From Neotamlana laminarinivorans (GTDB taxonomy: Bacteria; Bacteroidota; Bacteroidia; Flavobacteriales; Flavobacteriaceae): a stretch of 64,000 nucleotides of DNA. The translations under genes were made by a program, and so were the position numbers. Each line of letters begins with the position of its first letter. Position 1 is the stretch's first letter. A model generated the notes under the pieces. It was not told the DNA's origin, made no database searches, and saw nothing but the letters and a program-made list of their open reading frames with translations. The stretch lies in NCBI RefSeq assembly GCF_020523925.1, contig NZ_JAJAPW010000005.1:124001-188000 (forward strand). The letters run 5' to 3'. Positions 8,525-16,120 of the stretch are shown piece after piece.

Positions 8525-9307
8525 ATGGATTTACAACTAAAAGATAAAGTAATTATAGTAACTGGTGGCTCTAAAGGAGTTGGCTTAGGTATTGTAGAAT
8601 CTTTAATTAGAGAGGAAGCTATACCTGTTATAATTACAAGAAATAAAGCTAGTGTAGATGAGGTTATTAAAAACTTTAAAGTACAAGGCGCAGAAGTTTT
8701 TTATGCAATTGCAGAACTAACAGATCCAGAACAGTGTAAAAACGCAGTACAAGCAACTATAGATAAATACGGCCGAATAGATGGTCTTGTAAATAACGCC
8801 GGCGTTAACGATGGCGTTGGTTTAGAAAGTGGTGATGCTAATAGTTTTATAGAATCATTAAAACGAAACATTGTACATTATTATTTAATGGCTCAATATG
8901 CCTTGCCTGAACTTAAAAAGAGCAAAGGAGCTATTGTAAACATAGGCTCGAAAACAGCCGATACAGGACAAGGAGGAACCTCTGGTTATGCAGCTGCAAA
9001 CGGCGGTAGAAATGCTTTAACTCGTGAATGGGCGGTTGAGCTTCTACCTTATGGTATACGTGTAAATGCACTTATAATTGCAGAATGTTATACGCCATTG
9101 TACGAGAAATGGATTAACACATTTCCTAATAAAGAAGAAAAATTAGCATCTATCACAAAAAATATTCCTTTAGGAAAAAGAATGACAACTCCAGAAGAGT
9201 TAGGTGATACTGTAGCCTTTTTGTTATCAAACAAATCTAGCCATACCACAGGGCAATTGGTTTATGTAGATGGTGGTTACACGCATTTAGATAGAGCCAT
9301 AGAATAA
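8525..9307 (+). CDS. SDR oxidoreductase with altered active site; predicted L-fucose dehydrogenase
   Basis: A 260-aa SDR with the cofactor motif TGGSKGVGLG and VNNAGVNDG. The usual YxxxK motif reads SGYAAANGGRNA: Tyr155 is present, but the lysine position (159) is Asn, confirmed by the codon aac at 8999-9001. C. jejuni fucose dehydrogenase (FucX) is also an SDR from a similar locus. Given the lactonase and mutarotase beside it, oxidation of L-fucose to fuconolactone is the likely task. Whether the Asn is typical of the subfamily or a loss of activity cannot be judged here. Confidence 0.75.
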   Translation: MDLQLKDKVIIVTGGSKGVGLGIVESLIREEAIPVIITRNKASVDEVIKNFKVQGAEVFYAIAELTDPEQCKNAVQATIDKYGRIDGLVNNAGVNDGVGLESGDANSFIESLKRNIVHYYLMAQYALPELKKSKGAIVNIGSKTADTGQGGTSGYAAANGGRNALTREWAVELLPYGIRVNALIIAECYTPLYEKWINTFPNKEEKLASITKNIPLGKRMTTPEELGDTVAFLLSNKSSHTTGQLVYVDGGYTHLDRAIE

Positions 9308-9342
9308 AAACCAAAAACTATAATAAGAAAACAACTGATTAA

Positions 9343-10689
9343 ATGAATAATACAGAAAAAACTCCCGTTGTATCAAAAAAAATAATTTTACCTTTTATAC
9401 TAGTTACCTCTCTTTTTGCCTTGTGGGGTTTTGCAAATGCAGTAACAGACCCAATGGTTAATGCCTTTAAAAAGGTTTTAGAGCTATCTAACACACAAGC
9501 ATCTTGGGTACAAATGGCATTTTATGGCGGGTATTTTTGTATGGCTTTACCTGCTGCTTTATTTATGCGCAAGTATTCATACAAAGTTGGGGTATTAATA
9601 GGTTTAGGGCTTTATGCTAGTGGAGCATTATTATTTTATCCTGCTGCAACTACAGAAATGTTCTGGTTTTTCTGTTTAGGTTTATACATATTAACCTTTG
9701 GTTTAGCTTTTTTAGAAACTGCAGCAAACCCATACATTTTAGCAATGGGGGCTAAAGAAACAGCTACACAACGTTTAAACTTAGCACAATCATTTAATCC
9801 AGTAGGTTTAATAGGAGGTTTGTTGGTGGCAAAGTATTTTGTTTATGACAAATTACAGTCTGATGATATTGCCGATTTTTCCGCGTTAAGCGAGTCAAAA
9901 AGAGCAATGGTTAGAGTTGCCGATTTAGCAGTAATACGCGATCCTTATGTTGTGTTAGGTTTAGTTATTTTAGGTGTTTTCGTGTTGTTTTTAGTTAACA
10001 AAATGCCACAAAGTAAAGCAGAAGGTACTATGCCTAGTTTAGGAGCTACTTTTAAAGGGTTGTTTAAAAACTCTAAATATGTTTTAGGTGTTTTTGCCCA
10101 AATTTTGTACGTAGGTGCACAAATTATGACTTGGACATATATTTACCAATATGCAGAAGCCATTGACTTAGCAAATGCCGGAGTAGCAGGTTACGAAAAA
10201 ATAGATGTTTTCGCCTACCAATTTGTAGCCTTTATTTTATTTGCTGTTGGTCGTGTGGTTGGTACAGCTATGTTACGTGTAATGAGCCCAGGAAAATTAT
10301 TAATGTTCTTTGCTTTACTAGCAGCTATTTTTGTTGCAGGAGCTATTTTTATAAGCGGCACTGTTGGTTTATATTGTGTAGTTGGTATTTCATTTTGTAT
10401 GTCACTTATGTTCCCAACTATTTACGGTATTGCTTTAAACGATTTAAATGAAGAAGAATCTAAAGTTGGTTCTGCAGGTTTAGTAATGGCCATTGTAGGT
10501 GGTGCATTATTACCAATGTTACAAGGAATGATAATTGATGCTGGAGGTAACGGGGTAGCAGACACTTTAATTTTAGGTGTAGCAGAAGTTAACTTTTCAT
10601 TTATACTGCCATTAATTTGTTTTGCATATATAGCATGGTATGGATTTCATGTGTTTAATAAGCATGAGGTTAAAGCTAATATTTCTTAA
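9343..10689 (+). CDS. fucP: L-fucose:proton symporter family MFS transporter
   Basis: A 448-aa major facilitator protein with about 12 hydrophobic segments. The FucP-type motifs are clear: LFALWGFANAVTDPMVNAFK at the N-terminus, PAALFMRKYSYKVG in the loop between helices 2 and 3, and FLETAANPYILAMG. FucP family members import L-fucose (some related ones glucose or galactose) with protons across the inner membrane. Its place in the fucose operon supports fucose as the substrate. Confidence 0.88.
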   Translation: MNNTEKTPVVSKKIILPFILVTSLFALWGFANAVTDPMVNAFKKVLELSNTQASWVQMAFYGGYFCMALPAALFMRKYSYKVGVLIGLGLYASGALLFYPAATTEMFWFFCLGLYILTFGLAFLETAANPYILAMGAKETATQRLNLAQSFNPVGLIGGLLVAKYFVYDKLQSDDIADFSALSESKRAMVRVADLAVIRDPYVVLGLVILGVFVLFLVNKMPQSKAEGTMPSLGATFKGLFKNSKYVLGVFAQILYVGAQIMTWTYIYQYAEAIDLANAGVAGYEKIDVFAYQFVAFILFAVGRVVGTAMLRVMSPGKLLMFFALLAAIFVAGAIFISGTVGLYCVVGISFCMSLMFPTIYGIALNDLNEEESKVGSAGLVMAIVGGALLPMLQGMIIDAGGNGVADTLILGVAEVNFSFILPLICFAYIAWYGFHVFNKHEVKANIS

Positions 10690-10699
10690 AATTATTTAA

Positions 10700-11038
10700 A
10701 TGAAAAGACATTGTTTTGCTCTCGATTTAAAAGATGATGAAGTTTTAATTGAAGCTTATAAAACCTATCATAAAAACGTTTGGCCAGAAATTATTGCAAG
10801 TATAAAAGATTCTGGAATAGAAGCTTTGGATATTTATTTGGTAGCAAATAGGTTGTTTATGATAATGGAAGTAAACGATACATTTTCGTTTGAGAAGAAA
10901 AATGAAATGGATTTAAATAATCCTAAAGTACAAGAATGGGAAACATTAATGTGGAAATATCAACAGGCATTACCAGCAGCAAAACCAGGTGAAAAATGGA
11001 TGCTAATGGATAAAATTTTTGAGTTACAAATTATATAG
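10700..11038 (+). CDS. RhaM-family mutarotase; predicted L-fucose mutarotase
   Basis: A 112-aa protein of the L-rhamnose mutarotase (YiiL/RhaM) family: RHCFALDLKDD, YHKNVWPEI with the conserved His, and NRLFMIMEV. It interconverts alpha and beta pyranose forms of a 6-deoxy sugar. No rhamnose isomerase, kinase or aldolase is present, and a family member also lies in the C. jejuni fucose locus, so fucose is the likely substrate here. It starts 10 bases after fucP and is the last gene before a terminator. Confidence 0.8.
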   Translation: MKRHCFALDLKDDEVLIEAYKTYHKNVWPEIIASIKDSGIEALDIYLVANRLFMIMEVNDTFSFEKKNEMDLNNPKVQEWETLMWKYQQALPAAKPGEKWMLMDKIFELQII

Positions 11039-11063
11039 TTAGAGAAAAACCAAACTCAAAAGA

Positions 11064-11096
11064 GGCTTCAATTTTATATTGAAGCCTTTATTTTTT
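11064..11096 (+). terminator. Terminator of the fucose operon
   Basis: A perfect nine-base-pair stem, GGCTTCAAT/ATTGAAGCC, with a five-base loop is followed by TTTATTTTTT. It stands 25 bases after the stop of the mutarotase gene and before the convergent gene. Confidence 0.9.
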
Positions 11097-11130
11097 ATCT
11101 TAATTTTGTTTTAAGTAAAGTTATCTTTGG

Positions 11131-12072
11131 TTAAAGATCTAATTGCATCCAAAGCGGGCGATGGTCTGAAATATAATATCTTAAATAGGCTCGAAAGTTT
11201 TTGGATGTTTCATTTTGCCAAAGTTCTGGAAAAATGGCAGTATCAAAATCAAAAACACCATTATTTACAATTTTAGATTTTATGTCTGGAAGAAACGCAA
11301 TTTGGTCAAATTGTTTATCATTTGAGATGTTTGAGTATACTTTAGTTGAATGATCGGGAAGCAGTAAGCCACGACTTAAAAGTGCATTATAAACAACATC
11401 GCCAGGTTCTACTTTTGGGATGTTAAAATCGCCTAAAGCAATTATGTTTTTCGAGAAAGCGTTTTTGTTTTTTCGGTTTAAATCGGCATATCTAGAAATG
11501 GCATAAGCTTCTAGCGCGCGCCTATTTAAATCAGATTTTGATGTGCTTCCGGAAAAGGAATGCACCGTAATTAAAATAAAAGTAAAGTTTTGCCACTGGA
11601 AAGAGCATAGGTAAGGGTTTCTATCAAAACCTGTAAAGGTTTCAGTAATTCCCTTAATTTTTATGTATTTATGGTCTTTTGGCGCTACGGCAATTTCGCC
11701 AACAAGTTCCAATAATTTAATCTTTCGGTTATCATATATAAAAGCCGATCGTTCGTTGTTGCCACCTCTATCAGAAAATATTAAGCTGTAATAACTTGGT
11801 AGTTCAGATTCAATGTTGCGTAAACCTTCCAAATTAGCATTTACTTCTTGCACAGCAACTACATCAAACCAGTTAATTATTTCGGCAATAAGTTTATAAT
11901 GGTCGGTGTGTCTGTCTTGTAAGCCAAGGTTAGCAATGTTCCATGAAGCAACAAGGAGTTTATCTTCTAATTTTTCTGGAATTTCTCTGTGTGTTTTATG
12001 TGTTTTTAAGTTTTTTATTTCATCTATTAATCGAAACGGAAAACTAAATTTTGGTTTAGCAAAGGATGGCAT
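11131..12072 (-). CDS. Endonuclease/exonuclease/phosphatase (EEP) fold protein
   Basis: The EEP-fold catalytic signature is complete: VASWNIANLG (Asn), VVAVQEVN (metal Glu), ALGDFNIPK (Asp/Asn) and ISDHRPLW (Asp-His). I chose the ATG at 12072 (MPSFAKPK, 313 aa). The longer frame to 12165 begins with TTG and has an AT-rich, low-complexity extension, and a near-consensus TATATTTT box lies inside it; an ATG at 12144 remains possible. There is no signal peptide from this start. The substrate is unknown; family members act on nucleic acids or phosphoesters. Confidence 0.8.
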   Translation of the reverse strand: MPSFAKPKFSFPFRLIDEIKNLKTHKTHREIPEKLEDKLLVASWNIANLGLQDRHTDHYKLIAEIINWFDVVAVQEVNANLEGLRNIESELPSYYSLIFSDRGGNNERSAFIYDNRKIKLLELVGEIAVAPKDHKYIKIKGITETFTGFDRNPYLCSFQWQNFTFILITVHSFSGSTSKSDLNRRALEAYAISRYADLNRKNKNAFSKNIIALGDFNIPKVEPGDVVYNALLSRGLLLPDHSTKVYSNISNDKQFDQIAFLPDIKSKIVNNGVFDFDTAIFPELWQNETSKNFRAYLRYYISDHRPLWMQLDL

Positions 12073-12180
12073 TAGTGTAGTGTTTAGATTATGCACTCTA
12101 ATATAAATATTAAATTTTATTATTTTAAAATATAAGTTGTTCATTTTCAGTTGTAAATGAAACAATGTTGAATTAAATTG

Positions 12181-12217
12181 AAAAAGGCCTCAAAATTAAT
12201 ATTTTGAAGCCTTCCTT
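12181..12217 (-). terminator. Terminator of the GIN-domain gene
   Basis: Read on the minus strand, GGCTTCAAAAT pairs with ATTTTGAGGCC (one mismatch) and a T-run follows. It is 21 bases past the stop of the gene at 12238. The opposite strand also has T-rich sequence, so it may act in both directions. Confidence 0.8.
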
Positions 12218-12237
12218 TTTTGATTGATTGTTTGGTT

Positions 12238-12954
12238 TTATCGTTGCACAATGCTACCTGAGGAGCTATCGCTTTTATCAACAGTTTTTGGGTTTCCATA
12301 ATAATTTACATCTGCACCACTAGAAGCTTTAGCAATTAGTGTTTCGGTTGTGTTAACTGTTATTCCAGCACCGCTAGAAGCCTTTACTTCGCTGCTTTTT
12401 GTAATTAAATCTGCCGCTCTAATATCGCTTCCGCTTGAGGCTTCGGCTGTAAGTGTTTGTGTGCTTCCGCTTAAGCGTATGTCGCTTCCGCTACTTGCTT
12501 TGCAATTTAGGCTATTGGTTTTTACTTCTAGTTTCATATCGCTGCCGCTGCTAGATTTTAAACTTAAATGTTCTGTAACTATAGGTGTTTTTGCTAATAC
12601 ATCGCTACCACTTGTAGATATTATGCTACTAACATTTTTAAAATTGACATTAACTTTTAAAGTTGTAGAGTAACCAATACTTTCTTTACAGTGTATTTTT
12701 AAAACCCCGTCTTCAATATCGGTTAAAATGAGGTCTTGTAAATTTTCGTCGGCTTCAACAACAATACTTTCGGTGTTGCTTTGTGTTAAATATACGTCTA
12801 AACCTTCGGTGGCTTTAATGGTTGTAAAGCTTTCAGTTATCATTCTGTTACTAGTAACTACATTGCCGTTACCGCGCTCTCCCATATCAAATTTACAGGA
12901 GAATAACGTTAAACTAATTATGGCAGCTACAATGATTTTGATTAGAGTGGTCAT
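12238..12954 (-). CDS. Head-GIN domain lipoprotein
   Basis: A 238-aa protein with a lipoprotein signal (LTLFSC, Cys20). It is followed by a beta-helical region of repeated KASSGSDI / SSSGSD units, the hallmark of DUF2807 (putative auto-transporter adhesin, head GIN domain). The repeats carry GSD/GAD turns about every 20 residues. In Bacteroidota these proteins are often encoded beside PspC and PadR genes, as here. The function is not established; a surface or periplasmic structural role is likely. A -7 box lies 36 bases upstream. Confidence 0.88.
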   Translation of the reverse strand: MTTLIKIIVAAIISLTLFSCKFDMGERGNGNVVTSNRMITESFTTIKATEGLDVYLTQSNTESIVVEADENLQDLILTDIEDGVLKIHCKESIGYSTTLKVNVNFKNVSSIISTSGSDVLAKTPIVTEHLSLKSSSGSDMKLEVKTNSLNCKASSGSDIRLSGSTQTLTAEASSGSDIRAADLITKSSEVKASSGAGITVNTTETLIAKASSGADVNYYGNPKTVDKSDSSSGSIVQR

Positions 12955-12989
12955 GATTGTTCGTTTTTTAATTGATTTAATTTGTTAGT

Positions 12990-12997
12990 CAAATATA
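12990..12997 (-). promoter_or_regulatory. -7 promoter box for the GIN-domain gene
   Basis: On the minus strand TATATTTG is an exact TAnnTTTG match, 36 bases before the ATG. No TTG at the usual -33 spacing was found. It suggests that this gene has its own promoter, apart from the PspC gene 113 bases upstream. Confidence 0.6.
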
Positions 12998-13067
12998 TTT
13001 AAGGATTGATGCATTTTATAATTTTGGTTTCTGAATTGTAAATTATTCAGGATGAATTGTGATGATT

Positions 13068-14864
13068 TTAATTATCCTCGTCAGAATCTATTTCAATACC
13101 ATCAGAATTAATGTTAACTCTAACGGTTTCAGAGGTTGCTTTAACGCCTTCATCATCAATTTTAATTTCGTTGCCATCGGTTGTAATTTCAATACCATCA
13201 TCATTTATTTTTAATTTTGGTGTATGTACTTCAATTTCAAAATCATCTTCTTCAGGGCAATCTAAACATTCAGATGCTTCAGCATTAATTTTTATATAAT
13301 GGTTTGTAAGTTCGCGAGACACCAAATTGTTGCTATTGCGGTAATATGATAAAAACGATTTTGTGCTTTGGCTAAAATAAACCACGGCATTTTCTGGTAA
13401 ATACAAGTAAACATAAACCTCTTGGTCGCTAAATTTGTTTTTAACATGAGTAATTAAATGGTCGTTTAGGTATAAGGTGTTATTTTCAAACTCGTAAGTA
13501 TAAACAATGTTTTTTGCACGTTGTAAAGCAATATCGTAATCGCTACCATCGGCATGTTTTTCAATAATTAGTTTTGCAGTATCTTCGGATGTCGATTTTA
13601 CTCTAATATTAATATCTGTAGAGTAAATTACTTTTTCTCCGGCCTCGTTATGCTTAATTTTAAAACCGTTATTGCGGTTAAAACTAGAGTGAAAACTATC
13701 GGAACTAACCATTTTTACGGTAAGTGTATCATTTGCGGTAACAGGAAGCTCAACTTTTTTATTAAAACTTTCGTCGTAAGCATGTTCGCTGGCTTGTCTA
13801 ACCCCAATTACAACAAGAGCAATTACAGAAATTAACCACAAGCCTAGTAGCGTAAATTTCGCAAAATTACCAATAGATTTTAAGTTGGTTACTAAAATTT
13901 TTAAGCCTAAATAAAACAGGAAGAAAAACGGAATACCAACTGCAAAAAAGGTAAAAATAGATACCAACCAAATGGGCGTGTTTCCTGTGTTGGCAATTTC
14001 AACCATATCTAAACCCGGGATATGAATAATATCTACAACACCAACCGATAAAAGTCCGATAATAAGCGCAATTAAAGTAGCGGCGCCAACAAAAATTAAG
14101 AGTATACCAATAAATTTTGCAAAAAGCTTTACAAAAAACATGATAAGATTGCTTAATGCATCAAAAAAAGTTTGCGAAGACGATTTTATGTTATTCGATT
14201 GCTTTTTTAAATCTACATTTTTCGCGGCATTAGTAACAGAATCGGTGACATTTTTCGCGGCTTTACCAACTGTTTCTGTTACGTTTTCAAAACCATCTTT
14301 AATTTTTTTTTCAATGTTACTTATGTTCACCGGTTCGCCGGTCATCATAATTTTTTCGGCAGTCGTTTTGGCTTCAGGTACTAAAATCCAAAGTAAAATG
14401 TATAATAAAACCCCAGTTCCTAGTCCAAAAATTAATAATATCCAAGCTAAACGAATCCAAATAGCATCAATGCCAAAATAGTGTGCTAAACCAGACGATA
14501 CACCTGCAACATAAGCACTATCAGAATCTCTAAAAAGTTTTTTATTCGATGCTGTTTTTTTCGTTTTTACAGGTTGTGGCTCGTCTTCAAAAATCTCGTC
14601 GTCTACAATATAATCTTCCGGTTGCCCCATAATGGCAATAACATCATCTACCTGTTTAATACCAATAACTTGCTTGTCGTTTTGTACACGCTCGTTAAAA
14701 AGTTCGGCAATACGCGCTTCAATATCGGCTATAATTTCAGATCGCCCTTGCGAGTCTGTAAACGAACGTTTAATAGCCTCCAAATAGCGTTGTAATTTTA
14801 GGTAAGCATCCTCATCTATATGAAAAAATATACCTGCTAAATTTATGTTGACTGTTTTATTCAT
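13068..14864 (-). CDS. PspC domain membrane protein
   Basis: A 598-aa protein. Residues 1-85 form a soluble region (VNINLAGIFFHIDED). A PspC domain follows around 108-166, with ending LLYILLWILVPEA. Three further membrane segments lie near 240-275, 295-320 and 335-350, then a large C-terminal domain rich in acidic beta repeats (DDGIEITTDGNEIKI). PspC proteins sense or respond to envelope stress. Its start overlaps the end of the PadR gene by 8 bases, so PadR and PspC are one operon, and the PadR protein probably represses both. Confidence 0.88.
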   Translation of the reverse strand: MNKTVNINLAGIFFHIDEDAYLKLQRYLEAIKRSFTDSQGRSEIIADIEARIAELFNERVQNDKQVIGIKQVDDVIAIMGQPEDYIVDDEIFEDEPQPVKTKKTASNKKLFRDSDSAYVAGVSSGLAHYFGIDAIWIRLAWILLIFGLGTGVLLYILLWILVPEAKTTAEKIMMTGEPVNISNIEKKIKDGFENVTETVGKAAKNVTDSVTNAAKNVDLKKQSNNIKSSSQTFFDALSNLIMFFVKLFAKFIGILLIFVGAATLIALIIGLLSVGVVDIIHIPGLDMVEIANTGNTPIWLVSIFTFFAVGIPFFFLFYLGLKILVTNLKSIGNFAKFTLLGLWLISVIALVVIGVRQASEHAYDESFNKKVELPVTANDTLTVKMVSSDSFHSSFNRNNGFKIKHNEAGEKVIYSTDINIRVKSTSEDTAKLIIEKHADGSDYDIALQRAKNIVYTYEFENNTLYLNDHLITHVKNKFSDQEVYVYLYLPENAVVYFSQSTKSFLSYYRNSNNLVSRELTNHYIKINAEASECLDCPEEDDFEIEVHTPKLKINDDGIEITTDGNEIKIDDEGVKATSETVRVNINSDGIEIDSDEDN

Positions 14865-15201
14865 TTTTGGTTGTTTTTTGGCTAGTTACAATAGTTACAG
14901 CGTTGTGCAATTCGCTCCACGTTGTGTTTAATTCTTTTAAAAATAGTTTTCCCGTTTCGGTTAATCCGTAATACTTTCTAGGTGGTCCCGAGGTCGATTC
15001 TTCCCAGCGGTAGCTTAATAATCCCGCATTTTTAAGTCGTGTAAGTAAAGGGTAAATAGTGCCCTCAACTACCAGCAACTTAGCATTTTTTAGGGTGTCT
15101 AAAATTTCTGCAACATAAGCATCTTCGTCTTTTAAAACCGAAAGTATGCAGAATTCTAAAACGCCTTTTCGCATCTGTGCTTTGGTGTTCTCTATCTTCA
15201 T
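14857..15201 (-). CDS. PadR-family transcriptional regulator
   Basis: A 114-aa winged-helix protein: RKGVLEFCILSVL, ILDTLKNAKLLVVEGTIYPL and GLLSYRWEESTSGPPRKYYG are classic PadR features. PadR proteins are usually repressors released by a ligand or stress. The gene overlaps the PspC gene and probably controls its own operon. The leader upstream contains four tandem TGAT/ATCA units (about 15240-15256) and then a structured intergenic repeat. Confidence 0.92.
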   Translation of the reverse strand: MKIENTKAQMRKGVLEFCILSVLKDEDAYVAEILDTLKNAKLLVVEGTIYPLLTRLKNAGLLSYRWEESTSGPPRKYYGLTETGKLFLKELNTTWSELHNAVTIVTSQKTTKNE

Positions 15202-15278
15202 AAGGTCATGCGTTTAATGTTTTTAAAACTGTTCATTTTTTGATTGATTGATTGATTTTGATGAAATTTATTTTTTTT

Positions 15279-15417
15279 GGCGTTACCCTCGAAACTTCGG
15301 GGTCGGGCTTTTATTCATGATTCTTTATTCTGTATTTTTGAATTCATGAACATAAATGTTTCGCTATATCTTTTTCTCGTTCCTCAAAAAAGGATGTCGC
15401 TGCAATCCCTAACGCGC
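15279..15417. repeat. Structured intergenic repeat, copy 1 (with internal insert)
   Basis: Terminal arms GCGTTA (15280-15285) and TAACGC (15410-15415) are inverted repeats. Inside are hairpin 1 (ACCC...GGGT, 15285-15303) followed by CGGGCTTT, a T-rich/A-rich hairpin (TTTTT/AAAAA around 15371-15391) and the 3' tail CAATCCCTAACGC. Copy 2 is at 24611-24698. Copy 1 carries about 50 extra bases (15312-15361) that themselves hold an inverted repeat. I remember similar elements in many Flavobacteriaceae intergenic regions but know no formal name. The rest of the 15202-15513 gap holds no gene. Confidence 0.75.
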
Positions 15418-15513
15418 TTCATAGTTTTTATAAACTTTTAGTTAGTTATAAGTTTTAGTATTGGGTTTATAGTGTCCTTTTTAAAAATAAAGGAGTAACT
15501 GGTGTGTTATTTC

Positions 15514-15960
15514 TTATTTTAAAAAATTAATAGTTAAAGGATATTCATACAACTCACCATCTCTAGCTTTTAAACTTGCAACTACAATTAATACCAGTTC
15601 AATAATAAAGGCAATAACAGCAACTGCGCCTAAAAAACCACTTAAATAAAGTAGAGGAGAAGGCTTACCAACGTTAATATGAAAATTGTTAAAGCCATGA
15701 AAATCTATAACATCTAAGCCATTAAATAATTTGAAAATAAAAAACGGAATAGAAAGTGTCCCCAGAATAACAGCATATAATAAAATACTTATTTGAAAAT
15801 TAATAGCCTGTTTACCATGCATATCTATAAAATTACTTTTCTCTTTGTTTATAGACCATAATACTAGTGGGCCTACAAAATTGCCAAACGGAATAAAGAA
15901 CCGGCTAAATGTAGATAAGTGAATAAATGTAGCGATGTTTTTTTGATGCGATGTTACCAT
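15514..15960 (-). CDS. DUF4870-type small membrane protein
   Basis: A 148-aa protein from ATG 15960 (MVTSHQKNIATFIHLSTFSR). It has three to four hydrophobic segments and the DUF4870 motifs FGNFVGPLVLWSINKEKS and MHGKQAINFQIS. The longer frame begins with a TTG at 16005 that lies inside a perfect -7 promoter box, so it cannot be the start. The function of the family is unknown. It has its own promoter and no close operon partner. Confidence 0.85.
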   Translation of the reverse strand: MVTSHQKNIATFIHLSTFSRFFIPFGNFVGPLVLWSINKEKSNFIDMHGKQAINFQISILLYAVILGTLSIPFFIFKLFNGLDVIDFHGFNNFHINVGKPSPLLYLSGFLGAVAVIAFIIELVLIVVASLKARDGELYEYPLTINFLK

Positions 15961-16002
15961 GATTTTTTTTGATTGATTAAAAACATATAATAGTTTCTTA
16001 TA

Positions 16003-16010
16003 CAAATATA
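16003..16010 (-). promoter_or_regulatory. -7 promoter box for the DUF4870 gene
   Basis: TATATTTG on the minus strand matches TAnnTTTG exactly and lies 42 bases before the ATG at 15960. It overlaps the apparent TTG start of the longer frame and so decides the start codon. The -33 element is not obvious. Confidence 0.6.
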
Positions 16011-16120
16011 TGTCTAAAAACAGGTACTTTGTTACGCATAGTACTAAAAATTAACAAAATATTAACAAATAGAGTCGTGTTCGCTTATTTGTAATAGATT
16101 GTTTAGTAGTGTTTTATTGG

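Noticed and set aside
10700-11038. Reading the 7-gene operon as an L-rhamnose pathway because of the RhaM-type gene
   Set aside because: FucP-type transporter, UxaA-type dehydratase and overall order fit fucose; no rhamnose isomerase, kinase or aldolase is present. Rhamnose cannot be fully excluded.
12073-12165. N-terminal extension of the EEP protein from a TTG at 12165
   Set aside because: The extension is AT-rich, low in complexity and contains a promoter-like TATATTTT box; the ATG at 12072 fits better, though 12144 is possible.
15239-15256. TGAT tetranucleotide repeat as a phase-variation tract
   Set aside because: Only about four units, outside any coding frame and upstream of the PadR start; similar GATTGATT pieces are common leader sequence here.
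15202-15513. Possible small gene or RNA gene in the gap after the PadR gene
   Set aside because: The gap is explained by the leader region and the structured repeat; no reading frame with coding character was seen.
15961-16005. Longer form of the DUF4870 protein from TTG 16005
   Set aside because: The TTG is part of a perfect -7 promoter box, so it would lie upstream of the transcription start.
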